A stretch of 64,000 nucleotides of DNA from Megamerina dolium. Taxonomy: Eukaryota > Arthropoda > Insecta > Diptera > Megamerinidae. Of this stretch, positions 24,401 through 36,719 are shown one piece after another. Positions within the stretch are counted from its first letter, which is position 1, and each line of letters opens with the position of its first letter. The stretch covers positions 8,464,242-8,528,241 of the forward strand of contig OY978528.1 in the NCBI GenBank assembly GCA_963854835.1, given 5' to 3'. The notes beneath the pieces were generated by a model. The model ran no database searches. It was given only the letters and a program-made list of their open reading frames with translations, and was not told the DNA's origin. The position numbers and the translations under genes were made by a program.

Positions 24401-27400
24401 CAAATGTATTTAACAAAATAAATGTGATAAGAAATTGGTTTTACGTGTACAAACACATATGCATGGAATATTTAGCTAATTGTAATTATGAGATATCATA
24501 ACCGCAGTAGTCAATACTCATAATTTTTGTGATAAAAAAAAGATTGTAATTATTTAAAATTCTTATCTTTACAAATATTATTGTCGCTGACATATGGAAA
24601 TATATTATCGATTTATTTGACCTAATTCATTTGTTCTCTAATTAAAATATCTGACCTATGGCAATACATGTTTAATATCGCATGAAATAACTTCCTACGT
24701 AAAGTAATTAGTATATTATATTATATTATCTACTTAGTTGCCCACTCTTTTATAACCAGAAAGAACTCTAGTAACTCAGATAATGAAATAATCACTGGAA
24801 TCAATATAATAATCAATAATTTGCTAATATAATTAGCATATCATTTTATAATACCATTGATACTAACAACTATATCGCTCACAACTGATATTGCAAAAGA
24901 GAAATAGAAATCGAAGCTCATTTATCGAAGAGCTTAGCATACGTATACTATGTAATCGAATTCACAGCGTTGCCAGCTGTCAGCATTTTTCTTCTTTTCA
25001 TTTACATTGCATATGGTGGAAAGAACACTCAAATCAGTTGAAGAAATTTCAATTGCAACTGAAATTATAATTTTTCTATAAGCATGGATAAATAAAACAA
25101 ATGAAATGGAATGGAATAAATTGAAAAAAAAACCTGATAACTATAATTACTTTTCCAGCATACTAAATTCTTTAATGAAGTTTTAATGAAAAGTTAAAAA
25201 TTTCACAAATTTCTCATAGATTCTAATGTTGGAATTTGCTAGCACTTTGTGGGGTTTCATATATTTCAATTTGAGTTGTTCAATCTTGAAAATTAAGTGG
25301 GTGCTCAAGTGCGTATGGAGTTTTGATTATTTTGTAGATTTTTTATTCAAATTTATCTTCATAAATAAGATTTGCTCAAGCTTATCTCTATAAATGGAAG
25401 AATTTTTATTTTATTCATTAAAATAATCTGAAAAATCTTGAACACTTTATATGGAAAACTAGCAAATCAGTGTTTAATTTTAGCAGAATGGGATATGCTT
25501 GCATCCTTATTTTATAAGAGGAGGAATTTCAGTATGCGCTATTCTAAAACGATATTAAGCAGATCAATTGTTTAGATAATTCTCCCAATTTCTCTGGATG
25601 GGACATTCGTGACTATGATTGGCGTACCTCAAACTGTTTTTTGTGAGTAATTTTTAGACTAAAGTTACCAAAAAATTACTGAACCTACCATGTATATTTG
25701 TCAGTTTAAAAATACAAGGACTATGTGAGACTTACGTCACTTCAATGCAAGAATGTGGTTTTTTTCGCATGGTTCTTTTATAAAACCTAATGACGGTAGC
25801 AGAAGATAATGTTACATTTTTGTTTTTCTTGTAGAAATTCGATTTCTTAGCTGAAATAAGCTTCAATTGAAGATTGTGATAGTTTACCAGAAAAGATGTT
25901 AGTGAGGTCACTATATATACTTATCTATTGTATATATTTAAAGGTGGCATCGTTGGAAATATTAGTGACAGAGAGCTGTTAGAGGCTCTACTGATTTTTA
26001 AACAAAAAAATATACAATTAAAATTAAAAAAATTGTAACCGAGGAGAGAGGTTTATAAAAAAATAGGTTAGATCAGGCCAATCTTATGTGGGTTAATCAC
26101 AATTGTAAATATAAATGTAAGCACTTGACTTGACTTGAAACTTTTGACTTAAACTATTTCCTAAGCAAAATACTTCTGCAGAAACAGAGAGAGAGAGAGA
26201 GAGAGAGAGAAAGTAAAAATATTGGCTTTCTGCTATTCATTAAATATTTAATTGCCCAAATATAAACTTCCAATGATGTATCAAAGTAATATTTAAGTAG
26301 TAATTTTGCATGGGATAGCTCCCATTAAATTTAACTTGCTCTCCAGATTTTTAATAAAATTTTACCCATTAAATAGAGATATGTCTACCTTTACCTTTAC
26401 GTGTAACGTCGGGTCACTTGTGCCCTGCCGAAATTGGCATTTTTCACGTTTTTGTTTGTTTAAGCAGTTATATTGTTTAAACAAATTAAAAAATCGTAAA
26501 TATAGCGATTGATACTTAAAATATAATCCTCATTAAAGTTTCATGAATTTTTTCAAATTTTTTTGTGCACTTTTACGTGTTTTTTTAAGAGCCAGACACA
26601 ATTGATCCGATGTTACGTAATTTTTAGGGAAATATAACAATTTAATGAACGGGTCGTGGCATTGGTTTTGTATGGGATCTATATGAAAAAGTAGCCATGT
26701 TTAAACAATATCGTGTAAGACTGAGTATCAATTTCCTTTGTACTATGTGTAATATTGGTCTTTTGCAACGCTTGATCATTTACATATGCAGAATTCATAC
26801 TACCATATTTAAAATTTAAAATATAAAATAAAAATTCGAATCAAATCTCTTTGAAACTTAGCATCTTTGGCATTTTATTGGCACAATGAGTTGTCGAATT
26901 GTCGAATAAAACACGTCTCTATTAAAGTTATGATGACAGTTTAAAATTTCAAAAATCTCAAGGTGAGGTTTTGATTAATCTGGAGGATATTAATTTTACA
27001 TAAAGTCAGTATCCTTAGGTCATGGTTACCATGTGTCAAATTTCCTAAAAACATCTCAATACTCTGTGATTTTCTTTTTTTAGAACTTGTCAATACTTCT
27101 TACAGGAAAAATAGTTTTCATGTATGTATGGCAACACTTACAAATACTTAGGTACTAAAGAGATAATCCACATTTATCCTCAACACTATGAGAAAGAGAA
27201 ATTTTCTCTTTCATATTGTTGAGGGGGGAAACGAGGTGAGAGACGATTGACTTACTCTCTGTTATTGCAACGTGTAAAGCACGTGTTTTTTCTTCTTTTT
27301 CTTTTCTCTCTCTCTCATTTGCCTTTTATTGTCTACGTATATTACTTGATAGTTTCTTTTACAAAACTCATTCTACAATATGATGATGAAGTCACTAATG

Positions 27401-30400
27401 AAGTATCTTACATTAGACGATAGTATAGTAACGTCTCTATGTATCATACATAGATTTGTAAGTAGTAACGAAATTTGTATTATTGCTTACATACCTAATT
27501 CTTTTGTATATGTTTGTATTTCATTGGAAATATAAACAATGCGAATGAATGATATTGTGTGTGAGCATATGAACGAATGTGCCGGTAACATGAAAAAAAA
27601 TATAGGCGGCTACATATGACACTCCACGTTATAGTGGTGTTTACAATGGCAGAAGTTGGTGCTACTCATTTTCAAAATTTGCAGCCTTATTTATATTGTC
27701 AAAATTTATTATAGTACATACGTGCTATAATTACCAAAGTAACAAAAAAAAAAAATAAATATTTTTATGATTTCCGAGTATTCTTTCTATTGTATTGACT
27801 TTGTTGTTCTCTTTACCTTGCAATAAATTGTCATACCCAAGTTGACGTTAATTCTTTTTCTATTTGTATTTACGCACATACATATCTTATAAATCATGAA
27901 AGCAAATTACTACCATTACCGTTACACTATCTATTTTTTTTTGGAATGTTTGTTTTAAGGGTTAGTCATATTATGAATGTATGTATGTAACTCAATGTGT
28001 AGTACCCACGATGGTCAATGGTCACAAGGTGGGTTTCTTGATTTTTTCCTTTGTAATAATTCGCTCTTTTTTATTTTGTTATTATATGTATTTGATTTTC
28101 ATTATCATTATTTCGATAAGCTCATCTATAAAGGGGTTTTTTTAGAGCATCATAATTTCAAATTCGAATCCTAAAGCCTAATATTACAATATTCGCTAGA
28201 TGTTGATAATATATTAGAACAAATATTTGTCAAAAATATCAATTTGATTTGTAAAATTCTAAGAAAATTTTTTATAAAAGCGACCTAATCTGGAATAATG
28301 CTGGGATTATCTTCTGCTGGGTAAGGCAAGACATTCTTCAATATTCGGATTTTTCGACCAATACTCGGTTCGACTCATTAATCATTAAACAATGTCAAAT
28401 ATAACTTTGATTTCATCGATTCCGTCCTAGAAATTTCTATATGAAAGTTTCATGTCGCTCTGACCGGTGAATAGCTGCAAAATCCAATGAAATTCTATAA
28501 CTGGTGAAGTAAGACGGTCAAGCAAGCACTCAAAATATCACAGATGTACTAAAAATTCAAAAATTGACAAAGAAATTGAAAATATTTTTTACTTTACCCA
28601 TAATATAAGGTGTAGTAAAAAGAAATCCATTATAATAATCCACTTTAATAATCTGTATCTCGCGTTCTATAAGTCCGATCGGGTTACGCTAGATGGCGTT
28701 AGAAAGATAGGATTTCGTACTAAATAAACTTTTCAGGCAGTTTTGTGATTGCTTGACTCTGGAAGTCCAATTGTCGAAAATATCGATAAAGTAATGGAAA
28801 TCGTCGAGTCTGACCATCATGTAAGCACTGTTTCTATTGCGCAGGAGCTAAACATTGAACAAAAAACCGTTTGGAACAATCTAAATAAGGCTGAATACAA
28901 AAAGAAGCTCGATGTATGGGTGCCACACGAATTAAAGCAAAAAAACCTCATGGACCGAATTTCCATCGCTGCTGAATCGCAACAAAATCGATCCATTTCT
29001 GAAGCGGATGGTTACTGATGATGACAAGTGGGTCACTTACGACAACGTCAAGCGAAAATGGCGAAAGTGGCCAAGCCAGGATTGAAGGCCAGAAAGGTTT
29101 TGCTATGTGTTTGGTGGGATTAGCGGCAGGGAATCATCTACTATGAGCTGCTCCCCTACGGCCAAACTCTAAATACGGACCTGTACTGTCAACAATTGGA
29201 CCGTCTGAAGGAAGCAATCACCCAGAAGAAGCCAGCTTTGGTCAATAAGAGAGGAATTGTGTTTCTCAAGGACAACGCCAGGCCACACACATCGAAATGA
29301 CTCGCCAGAAGCTTGGTTGGGAGGTTCTTATGCATCCACGATATAGTCCGGACCTGGCACCAAGTGATTACTACCTGTTCCTGTCTATGGCGAATGATTT
29401 TGCTGATGAAAAATTCGCCTCAAGAGAAGCTTATGAAAATCGACTGTCCCAGTTTTTTTTGCCAATAGGAGCAAGGGTTTCTATGTAAGTGGCATTATGA
29501 AATTACCTTGAAAATGGCGACATATTTGATCTAAATCGGATCATTGTAACTATGCTAAATAAATAACTTTATTTGAGATTTCGCAGTACAAGAAACACTG
29601 TACAGACTTCACAAAGAAGGTAACATTTTATAGGTTCAAAAGCAATTTTTTATTAATTTTTTTTTTTTAAATATATTAAAAAAAACACCCTATTCATAAC
29701 TATTATGATTTGATTAATTTGGTTGTACAAATATAATATTTTATTTTCAATATGACAACGAAACTCATTAATAAACCATTAAAAATATGTTAATCATATT
29801 GAAGGTGACTTTTGTCTTTTAAATAGCTAACTATGTACTAACTAGGTGATTAGAATTATTTAGTTCAAGTTTTTGTACTAATATCTATGGTACACTAGTA
29901 ACTAATGTCGCATGTTCTTAAATTTTCTGCTGACTGCATTGGCGCACATAGATTACCTTTTTAAGGTGTGCCAAATTTATTATATTTTTTTTTTTCTTTA
30001 TTTTTTTACTTAATTCTATTACGTTGATTTATAATGTGATCAAATGGTTGCACGCAAGAGTATGTATTATTAATTAATTATTTCTTATACCAACATAGAA
30101 TTTTTATCTTTATTTTATATACAATTTTATTTGCATGTTTTCCTAAAAGTTTCATTTAATATATTCAACACTGACTTTCAACTTTCAATTTCACCCTCTT
30201 TAGTTCAGTCAGTTCAGAAGTCATTGCCATTGTTGCTTTCATTCAGGTAGCTAAAGAAAAAATTGACAATTTCCTGAAATTACATGCAATTTTTACTAAC
30301 AAGTAAAACTTATAGTATTGTCAATCTTATTGTGCTTTATTAAGCTCGTATAAGAGTGGAAGAAGCCTGCATATTTATTTTACATGTTTTGTTATATTCG

Positions 30401-33400
30401 GATACTTGAAAGTTTTTACAAAACTTACGAAACTTCCACTAAATTGCATATATGTGTGTAAATATGTATATGTACGTACGTATTCGTGACGATTTAAAAA
30501 GTATTGACACATTTCTGGCATACATATGAGGGCGATCCCAGAACTACCCGACCTGACATATATTTAGATGGCGGCAGTAGTTTGAAAAAAAAAATTACTT
30601 GGGTGAAAAGTGGCAACCTTATAAAACAAAGGTTTTAAGTTTCAAGGCGCCACGTTGTTTAGTATTTGTTTTTTTTTTTTTGAACCATCGAAAGTTAACG
30701 ACCTCAGTGAATTTGTAAACATGGAAAAAATTGGTCACCGTCTCAGTCCAACGAATATTAAAGACGGACTAGATTCTACTCTGAGGGAGTCTGCTCCTTC
30801 CTTTACGACTTTAAAGTATTTTGTGGGAGATTTTGAACGACATCGTACGAGCTGCCAAGACAAACACCGTAGTGGTCAACCAATTGAGGTGGCCACGTTA
30901 GAAATGGTTAAGAAAATCCACAAAATGGTTTTGGATGATCGCCGACTGAAGGTGCGTGAGCTAGGTGAAATTACAGTCAACTCAAAAAGTGTTATATATC
31001 GTGTACTGATTGAAAATTTGGAGATGAAAGGGCTGTGTGCAAGATGGGTGTCACGTTTGCGCGATGTTTCACAGTAATAAGGCCGAGTTTTTGCGTCGAT
31101 TCGTAACCATGGATGAGACAAAGGAGCAGTCAAAATAGTGACTGTCCAAAGAAGACGAAGACAGTTCCATCTAGCGTCTGGTTTTTGGGATGTACGTGGG
31201 ATAATTATTATTGATTATCTTCAAAAAGGAAAAGCAAACAACGGCGAGTATTATGCCAATTTGTTGCAGCTTTTAAGTGATGAAATTTAAGAAAACAGGC
31301 CACATTTGGCGAAAAAGAAAGTGTCTTGTTTCATCAAAGCAATGCACCAATTCACACATCCGTTATTGCGATGGCTAAAATCAATGAGTTAAAGCTCGAA
31401 TTGCTTCAACACGCAGCTTATTCGCCAGATTTAGCTCCTGCGGATAATTTTCTATTTCCAAATTTGAAAAAAATGGTTTGGTGTTAGAAGATTTGCAAAC
31501 AATGAAGAGATGGAGTCTGCGGGAGATGGTCATTTTAATGAGCTAGACAGTTCATACTATAAACAGGATATCGAAGCTATAGAATATCGCTTGAAAAAGT
31601 GTATAGAACTAAAAGGAGATTTTCCCAAATTTGTTGTGTTTTCTTTGTTAGGTCGGGTAGTTTTGGGATCGCCATCGTGACTAGTGTAACAAGATGAAAA
31701 GTGCTTATGATGCATTTAATGCAATTCAAGGCAATTTAGCAATATATTATATACATATGTACATATGTATTGTCATAAATCAGAGATTCTACGTGGAGAG
31801 AAAATATGTTATTAAAGCAAAAATTATTCATGAATTAAAAAACAAACAAGAAAATAAGAACATTGTCTGAAACAATTTTTAATTTAAATGAATTACTAGC
31901 ACGAAATATATACATATATGTAGTATATAAAATATGAAGGTCAATGAAACAAATGGTATATTTACTAAACAAAGAATTATGGAGTTAAATAAATTAAAAC
32001 CTAAAAATAAAATCAAATATAACCGCATATTAATAGTAAAACAAGTGAATGTACATATTTCACTCAGTTTAGATCGCCTTAATAGGGTTAAAAATTTTTT
32101 TTTTCGAATTTTATTTTAATTGAATGCATAATATCTCAAGAATGTTGTGCCGAGCAGAGCAGGAAGCTGAAAAACAAACAAAAAAAGACAGGATTCATCG
32201 TAGACAAGAGCAAAAAAATGCTTTAGAGATCATGAATGATTGCAACATCCTTTATGGACCTGGCATCGAAGATTCAGGTAAGGCGATAGAACTCGCTTAT
32301 GAACGTTTCATCCCAAATTTTTTTGTGTTGAAAACTTTCAAAGTCGGTGTCCCTCATAATTTCAAACCTATTGCACCGATCGTTTTGAAATTTTGAACAC
32401 TATTTCTGTACATAATTTATGAAGTAACGCTACAGAGTTTTTTGTTAAATTTATTAATATTTTTCATTTTACGATAACAAATTAACCAAATTAACCAAAA
32501 AAAAAAAATCGCATTTTTTCCTTCAAAGTGTTCCCAAAAATTGAAAAATTGAAATTTCGAATTTCGGCTTGACTCGCCGACTTTTTGTCTAAATCTAAAA
32601 TCCATATCATACTTTGTGAAACATTAAACTTGTCAAAAAATATGGACAATTTTTGAAATTAGTTTCTTTGGTTGCTACTACCTGATCTTAGAATTGATTG
32701 ATCGCGCTCATTTATGTTGTCTTATGCAAACATTTTTTGGAAAGGTCTGAATTTTGCGAAAACGTGACCCAACGATTGCTTAATAATCTTTAAAATTCGT
32801 ATCAAACTTGAATATCATAAATGAAATATTTCAGAATTTGTCTAAAAATATCAAAATGTTTTCAAATTATTTTCAAAATTCAAAATATTTCAAATCTTAT
32901 CAAAATGTGTCTAACGGGTATAAGAAGATATAGCACAGGTTCTTTAACGTTGTTAATATCTATGGAATTGCTTTTAAATTGTACAAATAAAAAATCCATT
33001 TGTTCTTAAGTACTTACCCAATTCAGCATAGCATAAAGCACCGACCATGCTCAAGCCACCGCATAGCACCCAAACGATCAATGATTGACCCATTGAACCG
33101 GAATAGAGGAGAACACCTTTGGGACTGACAAAGATGCCAGCACCGACAATAACGCCAACAATAATGGCAACACCATCCAGTAGGCCGATACGTTTTTTTA
33201 ATTTAACACCCGAACCTTGACTTGAACTATCCTCGGAACTGTTTGAGGATGATTTTGTTATTGCTTGTTGTTTTTGCTGGGATTTTTTATTCGACGTATT
33301 AGACGACGCTATTGTCGCTGATGCCGGTGAGCAGGTATTTGTAGACATTGTATTGGCTGATGTTGGCGAAATTGCCGATAATGATGATGATGATGATGAT

Positions 33401-33495
33401 GCTGCTGATGTTACTGTTCCCGATGATGGTGATACTGTTGGCGTATTAAATACTTGGCGTGGTAATAAATTATCTCCAGCTTTAATGCGTGTCAT
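16918..33495 (-). CDS. mnd: SLC7 (LAT-type) heteromeric amino-acid transporter light chain, minidiscs-like
   Basis: Four coding exons: 33495-33018, 18255-18037, 17971-17376 and 17304-16918, phases 1, 1 and 0, giving 559 aa. Residues 1-97 are a Ser/Thr/Gln-rich cytosolic tail, then [13 protein letters not shown] and [10 protein letters not shown] (about 118-127) form TM1 with the substrate-binding motif of the APC fold. GGDYAY (167-172) lies in TM3. Cys217 (WPSCDAP) sits where LAT proteins form the disulfide to the CD98-type heavy chain. [16 protein letters not shown] is the TM6-loop signature, and [11 protein letters not shown] leads into TM11-12. About 12 membrane helices are expected at the plasma membrane, exchanging neutral amino acids, with a role in leucine uptake and growth signalling in the Drosophila mnd family. 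The family call is firm; the choice of mnd over JhI-21 or other SLC7 paralogs is my inference. Intron 1 is 14.8 kb and holds a nested gene and several transposons. Confidence 0.88.
19165..20062 (+). CDS. MADF-BESS-type transcription factor nested in the transporter intron
   Basis: Four exons: 19165-19362, 19425-19559, 19622-19972 and 20048-20062, all phase 0, 232 aa. Donors are GTAATT, GTAATT and GTAAAC; acceptors are GCAG, TTAG and TCAG. Residues 5 to about 85 are a MADF domain ([15 protein letters not shown], then [36 protein letters not shown]), a Myb-related DNA-binding module of the Adf-1 family. A basic KRRR segment and an acidic Glu/Asp run follow. The C-terminal [23 protein letters not shown]...VVADC resembles a BESS protein-interaction motif. 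The last exon codes only DYGT. It is encoded opposite to, and inside, intron 1 of the transporter. It probably acts as a sequence-specific regulator; the orthologue is unknown. Confidence 0.82.
20063..22599. other. Intronic DNA of the transporter gene; no gene seen
   Basis: The 3' UTR of the nested MADF gene probably ends near 20130-20160 (ATTAAA present). The rest is AT-rich. A segment at about 20930-21135, with GGGGGAGACTGGTGGTAAATA and GGTCATACATG, resembles segments near 36420-36620 and 40030-40200 and seems to be an old dispersed repeat. A (TAA)n microsatellite is listed separately. Confidence 0.4.
21451..21481. repeat. (TAA)n microsatellite
   Basis: About ten uninterrupted AAT/TAA units inside the transporter's first intron. 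Confidence 0.9.
22600..23860 (+). mobile_element. C-terminal half of an I/Jockey-type LINE (RT end, RNase H, Cys/His tail), broken
   Basis: In order, with frame changes: VRWKALKKA, then [31 protein letters not shown] (end of the reverse transcriptase thumb), [17 protein letters not shown] (RNase H start), [58 protein letters not shown] (RNase H catalytic end), and finally [28 protein letters not shown], the zinc-finger-like tail. It is more complete than the copies at 4270 and 62457. Stops and shifts show it is dead. It is 5'-truncated, and the 3' limit is set where the coding similarity fades. Confidence 0.85.
23861..28739. other. Intronic AT-rich DNA of the transporter gene; no gene seen
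   Basis: No exon or RNA gene was recognised. Items noted: a (GA)n microsatellite at 26186-26211, a single copy of the TTTTGTATGGGATCTATATGA unit near 26664 (related to the 156-bp arrays further right), and a near-perfect 47-bp palindrome at 27178-27224. Confidence 0.45.
27178..27224. repeat. 47-bp near-perfect palindrome
   Basis: CCTCAACACTATGAGAAAGAG is followed directly by its complement, CTCTTTCATATTGTTGAGG, with a 2-base bulge and essentially no loop. It lies in the transporter intron. It could be a tiny foldback or MITE relic; the lack of a loop argues against a microRNA precursor. Confidence 0.65.
28740..29575 (+). mobile_element. Decayed mellifera-type mariner (family 3)
   Basis: Fragments in order: [23 protein letters not shown] (helix-turn-helix), [36 protein letters not shown] (first catalytic block), [32 protein letters not shown] (second catalytic Asp), and [23 protein letters not shown] (third Asp). 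The start codon is lost and stops and frameshifts are present (near 29017 and 29295). Terminal repeats could not be assigned with confidence. The AGGTGT stretches near 28610 and in complement near 29688 are weak candidates. Confidence 0.8.
29576..30526. other. Intronic AT-rich DNA; no gene seen
   Basis: Between two mariner copies. Only A/T runs and short frames are present, with no repeat family recognised. Confidence 0.4.
30527..31676 (+). mobile_element. Decayed mariner (family 2), second copy
   Basis: The terminal segments GGCGATCCCAGAACTACCC (left) and, in complement, GGCGATCCCAAAACTACCC (right) pair with the ends of the 6112-7386 copy. A 119-codon frame from 30721 ([17 protein letters not shown], then [25 protein letters not shown] and [20 protein letters not shown]) is the DNA-binding half of the transposase, with a small deletion early on. 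Downstream pieces ([15 protein letters not shown]-like remnants, [13 protein letters not shown] remnants) are broken by stops. It lies in the transporter intron, opposite to the transporter. Confidence 0.85.
32124..32396 (+). other. Unidentified 90-codon frame with a strong internal splice donor
   Basis: The frame [21 protein letters not shown] is rich in charged residues and continues [25 protein letters not shown], which looks like real protein and not AT-rich noise. A consensus donor CAG|GTAAGG lies at 32277/32278, right after GIEDS, and a possible acceptor (TCTCAAG) precedes RMLCRAEQ. It may therefore be an isolated exon, a pseudogene fragment or a transposon gene piece. It lies on the strand opposite to the transporter, within the transporter's first intron. 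I do not recognise the family. Confidence 0.3.
32397..33017. other. Intronic DNA adjacent to transporter exon 1
   Basis: AT-rich intron DNA leading to the exon 1 donor GTAAGT (complement of 33012-33017). No feature recognised. Confidence 0.5.
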
Positions 33496-33727
33496 TGTAA
33501 AACAGAGAGATTTTTACGGAATTTTAAGCTTTTAATTGAATTGCTAATAATGCACTCTTGTTGGTGGTGGTGGCGGTGGTGGTGGTGATGGTGTAAATGT
33601 AAATATGTCTGTGTATGAGTGTGTATGAGGTCTTGTAATGTAAATTTTATAAAATTTTGCTGAAAAATATTCACCAATTATTGCATCAGCTAATCGTTGT
33701 TCGCCTTTGACTCTTCTTTGTGATCAA

Positions 33728-33866
33728 CACTGATACTTGCTTTGCTGCCTCTCTACTACCAAAAATTTCTGTTGATAAATTTCTTCACGCTTTACATAAA
33801 ATATGTACATACAACACACCTGGATGCATGTGCGCTAGTGTGAGCGAGAGAGAGCTACGAGAGCCA
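33728..33866 (-). promoter_or_regulatory. Possible core promoter of the SLC7 transporter gene
   Basis: On the minus strand an arthropod initiator match, TCAGTG, lies at 33733-33728, about 235 bp upstream of the ATG. A cluster of GAGA-type sites (GAGCGAGAGAGAGC on the plus strand, 33840-33855) lies about 115 bp further upstream. The implied leader includes the (GGT)n stretch near 33560-33590. No TATA box or DPE was seen. The call rests on short motifs only. Confidence 0.3.
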
Positions 33867-36719
33867 CGATCGCACCACAAGTGAGAGTGCCTACGTACGG
33901 AGTTCTTACAGTGGGTTCCTTACAATACTCATTACAAAATTTCGGTTTTTTAATTTCAGTTCAAAGACTGCTGACAACGTTGCAAAAATTCTTATGAAAA
34001 AAAAAATACCACAAAAATTTGTTTTTATAAAAATCACTCAAAAAATTTCTTTAGTCACAAAATTCAATATAAATGGAGAACACATGTTTTATATCCATAT
34101 ATTTGTTTTATTTTTTCACAATTTTTTTTTCTTTATTTTTTTTAGTTTTATTCTATTCTTTTCCGCCAGTTGTTCTGTTTCTATCTTTTTTTTTTTTTTT
34201 TTTTGATTTTTATCAAATAAAATAATGACATTCCATATATGAATTAAGTAATGGAGACGACCAAAAAACAAAAGCTTCTCTTACAACCATATTTGTATGC
34301 GTGTACATTGCTCACTTCACCATAAGTTGTACACGTGTTTTTATCAAGGCAAAACCCAACAGTCATACAAAAAAAAAAATACAATACTTGTTCTATGGTT
34401 GAATGCGATTAAAATTTAGACAATTTTTTTTTCGTTTTTTAATTTTAATAAAACCAAATCAAGAAAATATATTCTTTTCAAAATCTCATTAATATTAATT
34501 CATATCAATTGACGCTCTTTTGCCTACAAATAGTATTTTTTATAATTTAACCAGCAGACACGTCTTCACATTTCGCACGCAAAACTTGTACTAAATGTAA
34601 AATGGAAATAATAATAATAATAAAATGGAAAAATAAAAGAAAAACTCACAATACAACTTCAACCAATATTGAAAATATACAACAACAACAACAACAAGAA
34701 AAAAGAACAACTCTTGCATACGCACGCAAACTAGTTGTAGTAGCAGCACACAGCTGCTGTTATATGCAGCAAACACAATCAATGGTAGCTAATATTAACA
34801 ACAACAACAACAACAACAGAGAGCGAACGAAAATATAACAATGAAAAGAAGTATTTATTCACAATATATTTAGTTGAGCGTGAATCAGAATTTCGCTCTT
34901 TTTTTATCATTAATTTTATCATAAACGCATTCACTCTCTCGTTCTCTCTCCCTATGCTGTTATTAGTTACGAGTATGTTAATGTATACTCTCTCGTTCTT
35001 TCTCTGCTTACATTAAGTTATGTTAATGATCTCTCTCTCCCTCTCTGTCTGTAGTTTGCTACTCTTTTAAATCAAGCTCTAAATTTGCTAATTAGATATT
35101 TTCTTGTTATTGTATCTGCTTTTAAGTTGCCCATACTCGTTATGTATAATAGATATGTTGTTGTTGTTGTTGCTTTTTATTTGATTATTTTTATTATCGT
35201 CTGGTTATTTGCTAGAGTGATTTGAACTCTGGCTTGAAAGAGTATGTATAACAAGGCAGACAAAAAAAAAGAAAAACAACAACAACATTTGCTCAATTGC
35301 TTGTTCTTATGAAGGTAATTTCGGCAAAATACCCCTATAGGAAAATTAGATAAACTTTCGTTGAGTTCCAATAATGGGTTGTACTAGTACTCATATAATG
35401 GAATCTACTCTTGTGACTTCACATTTTCTGTAAACGTATTCACCGGCTTTCATCATAATAACTTTATAATTTCCTGTAGAAATTTTGAAAATATACATAC
35501 ATAAGTTTGTAGAGGAGGTAGCCGTGGTTTCTACCATATACAGCCCATTTTTGAAAATATCGATTCTGTACCAACAGAGAGACAACATGGTAAAATCGAC
35601 TAAGATCATGATTTTGATCAATATGATACAAACTTTTTCGGATATGTAACCTCTCCTTATGGGACCTACAAACATAAGCACAAACTCAATATACCCTAGA
35701 TTCTTCAAGTATAGTGTTGAGTGTGATTACCAGGTGTTCTCTTTCTCTGTCTCTCTCTCTCTCTCTCTGATTAAAATTCTATAGATCGATCTACAAACCA
35801 ACAAATATAAGCACAAACTCAATATAACCTAGACTCTTTCAGTTAAGTTGAGTGTGATAACAAAAAAAAAAAACAAAATCTAGTGAATATTATTTTTTGA
35901 CTCATTTTTACTTATTGCAATTACTTAAGAATGTTGCAATTTTTAATCAAAATAAATATAATAATTTATATTAATTTATGTCTATCGTACGTGGTACATA
36001 TATAAAATATTTTCGCAATATTTTGATTTTGTCTATGAGAATACTGGCACTAGAGAGAAACATGTTAAGCAACATAAAGTTGTCTAAAAATGTTTTTAAT
36101 TTCATGTTGATTTTTATTTTTGATATTAGAGTTTTAAAATTTATAGCTTTATTGTACTATATTTCCGCAAAACTGGTCGATTACATAGTACAGGGATGTG
36201 TTAGATCTTCAACCAAACGAATTTCGAGCTGAGGAGGAGATTACAAAACGATACTAGAGATTGAGTTCGTGTGACGAATTAAAATTTTCTCTCAATCAAT
36301 TTCGCATGAAATTGCATTTTTTTGTGTTTATTCAATTTAATAAAAATAGATTAGTTTTGTAGAACAGCCACATAAGGGGTGCATATTGGTGAAATGCATT
36401 TGGAAAATTTTGACGAAGATGAACTAGTAGAGATCGGTCATACATTTCGCTGCTCTATGGGCATTTCTTGGACAATTGGAAGTAATAGACGATTTTTAGA
36501 TGTTTTTAATTTCATTTTGTAAGGGAACGTCCCTAGGAGTAAAAACCGGGAGTAAGTATGTTCTAGAAAAATTTTGGGTAGCAAAAATGAATGTGGGTCG
36601 GTCATATGTTTACCTCCTTTACGGACATCCTTGTAGTAGAGGAAGCGTATTTTACAAAAACACTAATTTTGTACAGAAGACCCTTTAAGGAGTAAAAATT
36701 GGAGCTAATAGCCTAGAAA
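33867..36719. other. Upstream flank of the transporter; no gene seen
   Basis: Low-complexity DNA: long T runs (34185-34204), (CAA)n at 34679-34697 and 34797-34817, (CT)n near 35030-35050 and 35748-35769. Two similar segments at 35650-35720 and 35800-35850 share AAATATAAGCACAAACTCAAT-type sequence and look like a decayed short duplication. The open frames are AT-driven. Confidence 0.45.
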
